Source: Lonicera japonica (Eukaryota; Streptophyta; Magnoliopsida; Dipsacales; Caprifoliaceae). Taken from it: a DNA stretch of 64,000 nt. A program made the position numbers and the translations under genes. Every line of letters starts with the position of its first letter. Position 1 is the stretch's first letter. The stretch spans positions 21,701,017 through 21,765,016 of the forward strand of contig CM038466.1 in NCBI GenBank assembly GCA_021464415.1, written 5' to 3'. This document shows positions 60,101-64,000 of the stretch, piece by piece. A model generated the notes under the pieces. That model saw only the letters and a list, made by a program, of their open reading frames with translations, ran no database searches and was not told the origin of the DNA.

Positions 60101-63060
60101 TTTAAGCACTTACATAAAAACTTTAATTTTTCAAGAGCACCCTTAATGGTTAGAGCATCATAATATGAACATGCCTACAACGACAGAAAAAGAGTGTCGC
60201 TATAAGTCATACAAATGTAACAAGGTTTGTCCCGGTTATTAAATACAATTACATCCCTATAATTAACACAAATGCAATTATCCTCTAAGTAATTAATGTA
60301 ACTACTGGCATGAATTCAAATAATTAAGTTTAACATTTTCTACTCTAATATGCAACTAAACTCAAGAACGAAGTCGCACATATACACAACCTAAATCGAA
60401 CGTACATGATAGCATTTATATATATGAGTATATATATAATAACTTTACCAAACTTTGAATCGCATATATACATAGTAAAAATTGCACGAATCAAAAACAT
60501 GATCTACATGTATATATGTGTATTTATGCATGTAAATTGATGTGGTAGTAGAAGAAAATAATTACAACAGAGATGAGAAGTGGGTCGTCAACAAACAATA
60601 AGAGAGAAGAAGCGGTGACAATAAATCGAAATGAGGATTAAATGATTTTTTTTTTATTTTCTTTTGCTATACCCAAAGAGAGGATTAAAGGATTTGGGTG
60701 CTTTCAAACTATGATTATAATTAGTGATTTTCTTTCTAAAAAGAAAAATGGGTGTTAAAACTGAATTTTAACAGAACGTTCAATTTTGGATGAGTGAGAG
60801 AAAATTAGAAACTTTAAGAATGCTTCAGCCGAAAATTGAACTTTAGGGATAAGTGAGGGACATTGGTCAAACTTCAGGGATCAATTTTACTAATTACCCA
60901 ATTTGAGTACTAATATTGTCAAATCAATTACTACAATATTAGAAATATATAATATAACTTTTCAATTTAATATTTTAGTTTGCGAAAGAGATTATTATTA
61001 TTAATAATATAAATACCGTTAAGGTTTTCTTTGAAAGTACTACAAAAGGGCAATAAAACCACACAATCTCCTCCTAATTGCGAGGTGGGGCCATTGCTAA
61101 ACATATTTTATTTTTGCAGAATTTTTTTATACAAAAGATGTGTTGCCAACAAGATAAAAATATAGACAATAATCACAATATTGTATGCGTATCTTTATAA
61201 CTTTGTTTTATTAGTGTCGCGTAACCTTGCTTCTATATACAAAGGGGAGGAGAACAGTGTAAAAATAATATTTTTTATTGTGTAAAACAATACTACATAT
61301 ATTTTATTTTTGTACAAACTTTTTATATTATCTTTATTTATATTGTTATCTTATTCTAAAGGGGCTCATTTAGTTTTAAGTAATGACAAAAAAACTAAAT
61401 TAAATGGCAAAGTTATTACATCAACTAAAATATAAATATATTAGCTAATGCTTGTACCTACAGTACGATTCTTGTGCCTATATGTAGTTAGTCTCACAAT
61501 TTAAAATTATATTTATTACTACTTTTTTTATATCTATAACTACTCGTAATTTTTTTTTTATCTCATATTAAGAGTTCTTCCAATTTTGCTATTTTCAGAT
61601 AAATTAATTTTAAAATTATCCTAAAATAGTTGTAGTATATTCTTAATTTGAGAATAAGAGGAATTAAATTCCCCCCTACAACACTAATTTTAATTTTTAA
61701 TCTTAACTAAATTTTAAAAATATAATTGTATGCTTATTATTCAGATAGTGGTAGAGTAAAGTAAATATGTCTAATTGCACTTCTGTTATAGTTCGGAATG
61801 AAAGATGGCCTAATTCGACGGATTTTCAACTAAGCAAACCCCAATATAAGGTGGGCTCTTTCTTTTTTTATTTTATAATCCGAAAAAATATGGGTTGGTA
61901 AATGGCTTAAGTTTGAGTTTACGTAAAGTCTATCCATTTGTCTTAACTCAGTTGAAATATAACATATTTTCTTTAAAATACCCTTATGATACAATGCAAT
62001 TACAACTGGTAAGGAGAAAAAGAGTGAGTTGAGATTTATACATATAGTACAATAATTGGGTAGATTTAAAAAAAAATACTTTTAGTTAAGTTTAGTTTCA
62101 AGTAATTATATTTAAGATATATCGAATTTGAATTGGTAAAAATCTAAACTCAACTATTAATTCCCTATAAATAAAGTTAATCCTAGCATAATCCATTTAT
62201 ATATTTCCGATAGTACTTTTTAGATTTTTAAAATTTAGAAATTATTAATCACATATAGGATAACCATATGCCAAAAGAATAATCGAGTAAGTTTAAATTA
62301 ATATATTTACATTTAGAAAAGTTTAAATTATAATGTTTTACATTTAGATCAACATAATATTTAAACAATTAGAATTAGTTTTCAGATAAAATAAACTATT
62401 ATTATTTTATTTTGAAAAAATTAATATTTGATATTTTCTAAAGTTTGGATATGCCATTATCACATAAAATTAACTTATTTATTATTTATTTTTTTATCCT
62501 TCTCAATAATTATTATTATATTTTCTTGTTCAAATATTGTAAATATTGCTACTTTAATCCTGAGAGATAAATAAATAAATTCATGAGTTTTAATTTTTTT
62601 AATAATTAAAAATGTAGTTGTTAATGTACATATGATATGATGCCCTTTGTATTTGTTTTTTAGAAATAAAAGGGTGTTAAAATTAAAAATTTTACATTCA
62701 AAAAATTAATTTTTAGTATTTATAATAAGAAAATATAAATAAATTTGAGAATGTATAAAATAATTTTGAGTAATAGAAACTTATATCGAATTTCATATAA
62801 CTAAATGTTAAAATATTAATATATAATTGATATTGATAGTAAGAACTACTCATATATACCTAATAATCGAATAATGGTAGGGAAAAATATAACTAAATTG
62901 ACTTTTACTAATAAAACTATTCATACATACCTAATGTTCTAAAAAAACTAAATTTTAATTTAACCTATTCGATTTTATTTTTTAAAATTTATTAAGGTTT
63001 TAAATAGTTTAATAGTAATTAGGTAATTAATAAATACTTGTTTAGTATCATATAAATATG
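57199..63060. other. AT-rich intergenic DNA without recognised genes
   Basis: No ORF shows a known domain. A possible short MITE sits at 57850-58105. The rest is TA runs, poly-A/T tracts and unassigned AT-rich sequence. Confidence 0.5.
57850..58105. mobile_element. Possible short MITE
   Basis: Ends GGTGGTGTTTGTTT and AAACAAACAATACC are imperfect inverted repeats around ~256 bp. No target duplication was seen. Confidence 0.3.
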
Positions 63061-63656
63061 TTACATAAATAAAAATTAATAAAGAGACAAATACTTTTTT
63101 AGTTTATCACCTAAATTAAAATTAATTAGGATATAAATATATGTTTGGTTATCACATTAATGTGTGAGACGTCAGATTAAAACATAAAGAATCAAAATAA
63201 ATGTTAGCTAATAATCGGGAACATAAGTTAAAAGTCTTTGAGCTGTTGGATCAAAACATAAAGATTTAAATTAAATTCGAGCGACAACTTAAGAACATAA
63301 GTTTAAAGAGTTCTATAATATTAACACTAAGAGTTGTGTAGCGATAGTTTATGGTCAATTTACATAAATTGGAATTAATAAGGAGATAAATACTGTTTTA
63401 GTTTATCACATAAATTAAAATTAATTAGGATATAATTATATGTTTAGTTATCACATTAATGTGTGAGATGTCAGATTAAAACATAAAGAATTAAACTAAA
63501 TCTTAGCTAATAATTAGGAACATAAGTTAAAAGTCTTTGAGCCATTTGATCAAAACATAAAGATTCAAATTAAATTCGAGCCACAACTTAAAAACATAAG
63601 TTTAAAGAGTCCCATAATATTAGCACTAAGAGTTGTGCAACGATAGTTTATGGTTT
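63061..63656. repeat. ~298-bp direct tandem duplication
   Basis: Copy 1 (63061-63358) and copy 2 (63360-63656) both start TTACATAAAT and end CGATAGTTTATGGT, with differences scattered along the length (very roughly 90% identity by eye). Conserved stretches include ATCACATTAATGTGTGAGA and AAGTTAAAAGTCTTTGAG. There is no coding potential. Confidence 0.9.
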
Positions 63657-64000
63657 GTTTTGGGGCGAATTATACCAGATTCAACCTCGACTTGTTTAAA
63701 AATATAACAATTTTGACATTAATCGAAGTTGAAAAGCGTTTTAACTATGATAGTTCGAAGACGCCGCATTTATTATATGGCTGAATTTACCCAGCTTCGA
63801 CACGCGGTATTATTAAGTATTTTTGGATATCTCCACGGGGATCGTCGAGACCTTAAAAAGACAGGTTTTTTTCACCAGATATATGTGTTTGTTTGAATTC
63901 AACATGCTATATTTATATGTATATAAGCTGGACATAACCTAAATCGCATTTATGTTTAGAATGTACCCATACTTATCACAATTAAATATATATATATATA
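63657..64000. other. Unassigned end of window
   Basis: A slightly GC-richer stretch at 63660-63860 with CTCCACGGGGATCGTCGAGACC-like sequence could be the edge of an LTR or other repeat continuing outside the window. No boundary is visible. Confidence 0.3.

Overview
This is nuclear DNA from a eudicot plant. Protein genes carry GT-AG introns, intergenic DNA is very AT-rich, and the repeats are plant types: Ty1/copia and Ty3/gypsy elements, Stowaway-, Tourist- and Mutator-like MITEs, SINE-like pieces, and an endogenous plant pararetrovirus. I cannot name the species.

Layout. 704-6213: a nearly complete Ty1/copia retrotransposon (minus strand) with 5-bp target duplications, almost identical LTRs, and a gag-pol broken by four in-frame stops. 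9032-17585: an eight-exon gene for a plant microspherule-protein-1-like FHA protein, with six MITEs in its introns and a one-base frameshift in exon 2. 17586-23665: intergenic. 23666-26078: a two-exon secreted LRR protein gene, also with a one-base frameshift. 26500-28350: SINE-like, gypsy gag and RNase H remnants. 28640-38600: a repeat-rich block with two copies of one foldback MITE family, a stray dynamin GTPase fragment, a solo LTR with TSD, a Stowaway MITE inside one copy of a tandem duplication, and probable old LTR sequence.

38625-49842: a rearranged endogenous pararetrovirus (Caulimoviridae; two-ORF layout, tentatively florendovirus-like). A minus-strand copy reads capsid/protease/RT/RNase H, then a second ORF, then promoter, leader and tRNA-Met primer site, then movement protein. 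The capsid-protease-RT part is present again on the plus strand as a 2.57-kb inverted repeat with a 517-bp spacer. A separate plus-strand piece spans only the interval from just after the viral TATA box to the primer site. It lies inside a 78-bp inverted repeat.

49843-64000: LTR and hAT-like remnants, a Tourist MITE, an intact single-exon LRR protein gene (54846-56768), a Mutator-like MITE built of small hairpins with a perfect 9-bp TSD, AT-rich DNA without genes, and a ~298-bp tandem duplication near the end.

Only three host genes are supported, and only the last LRR gene reads through without a break. The two frameshifted host genes otherwise have clean splice sites and conserved protein sequence, so base-level assembly errors are as likely as real mutations. 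The strongest candidate for an unusual biological system is the large pararetroviral inverted repeat. If transcribed, it would fold into long double-stranded RNA against related viruses.
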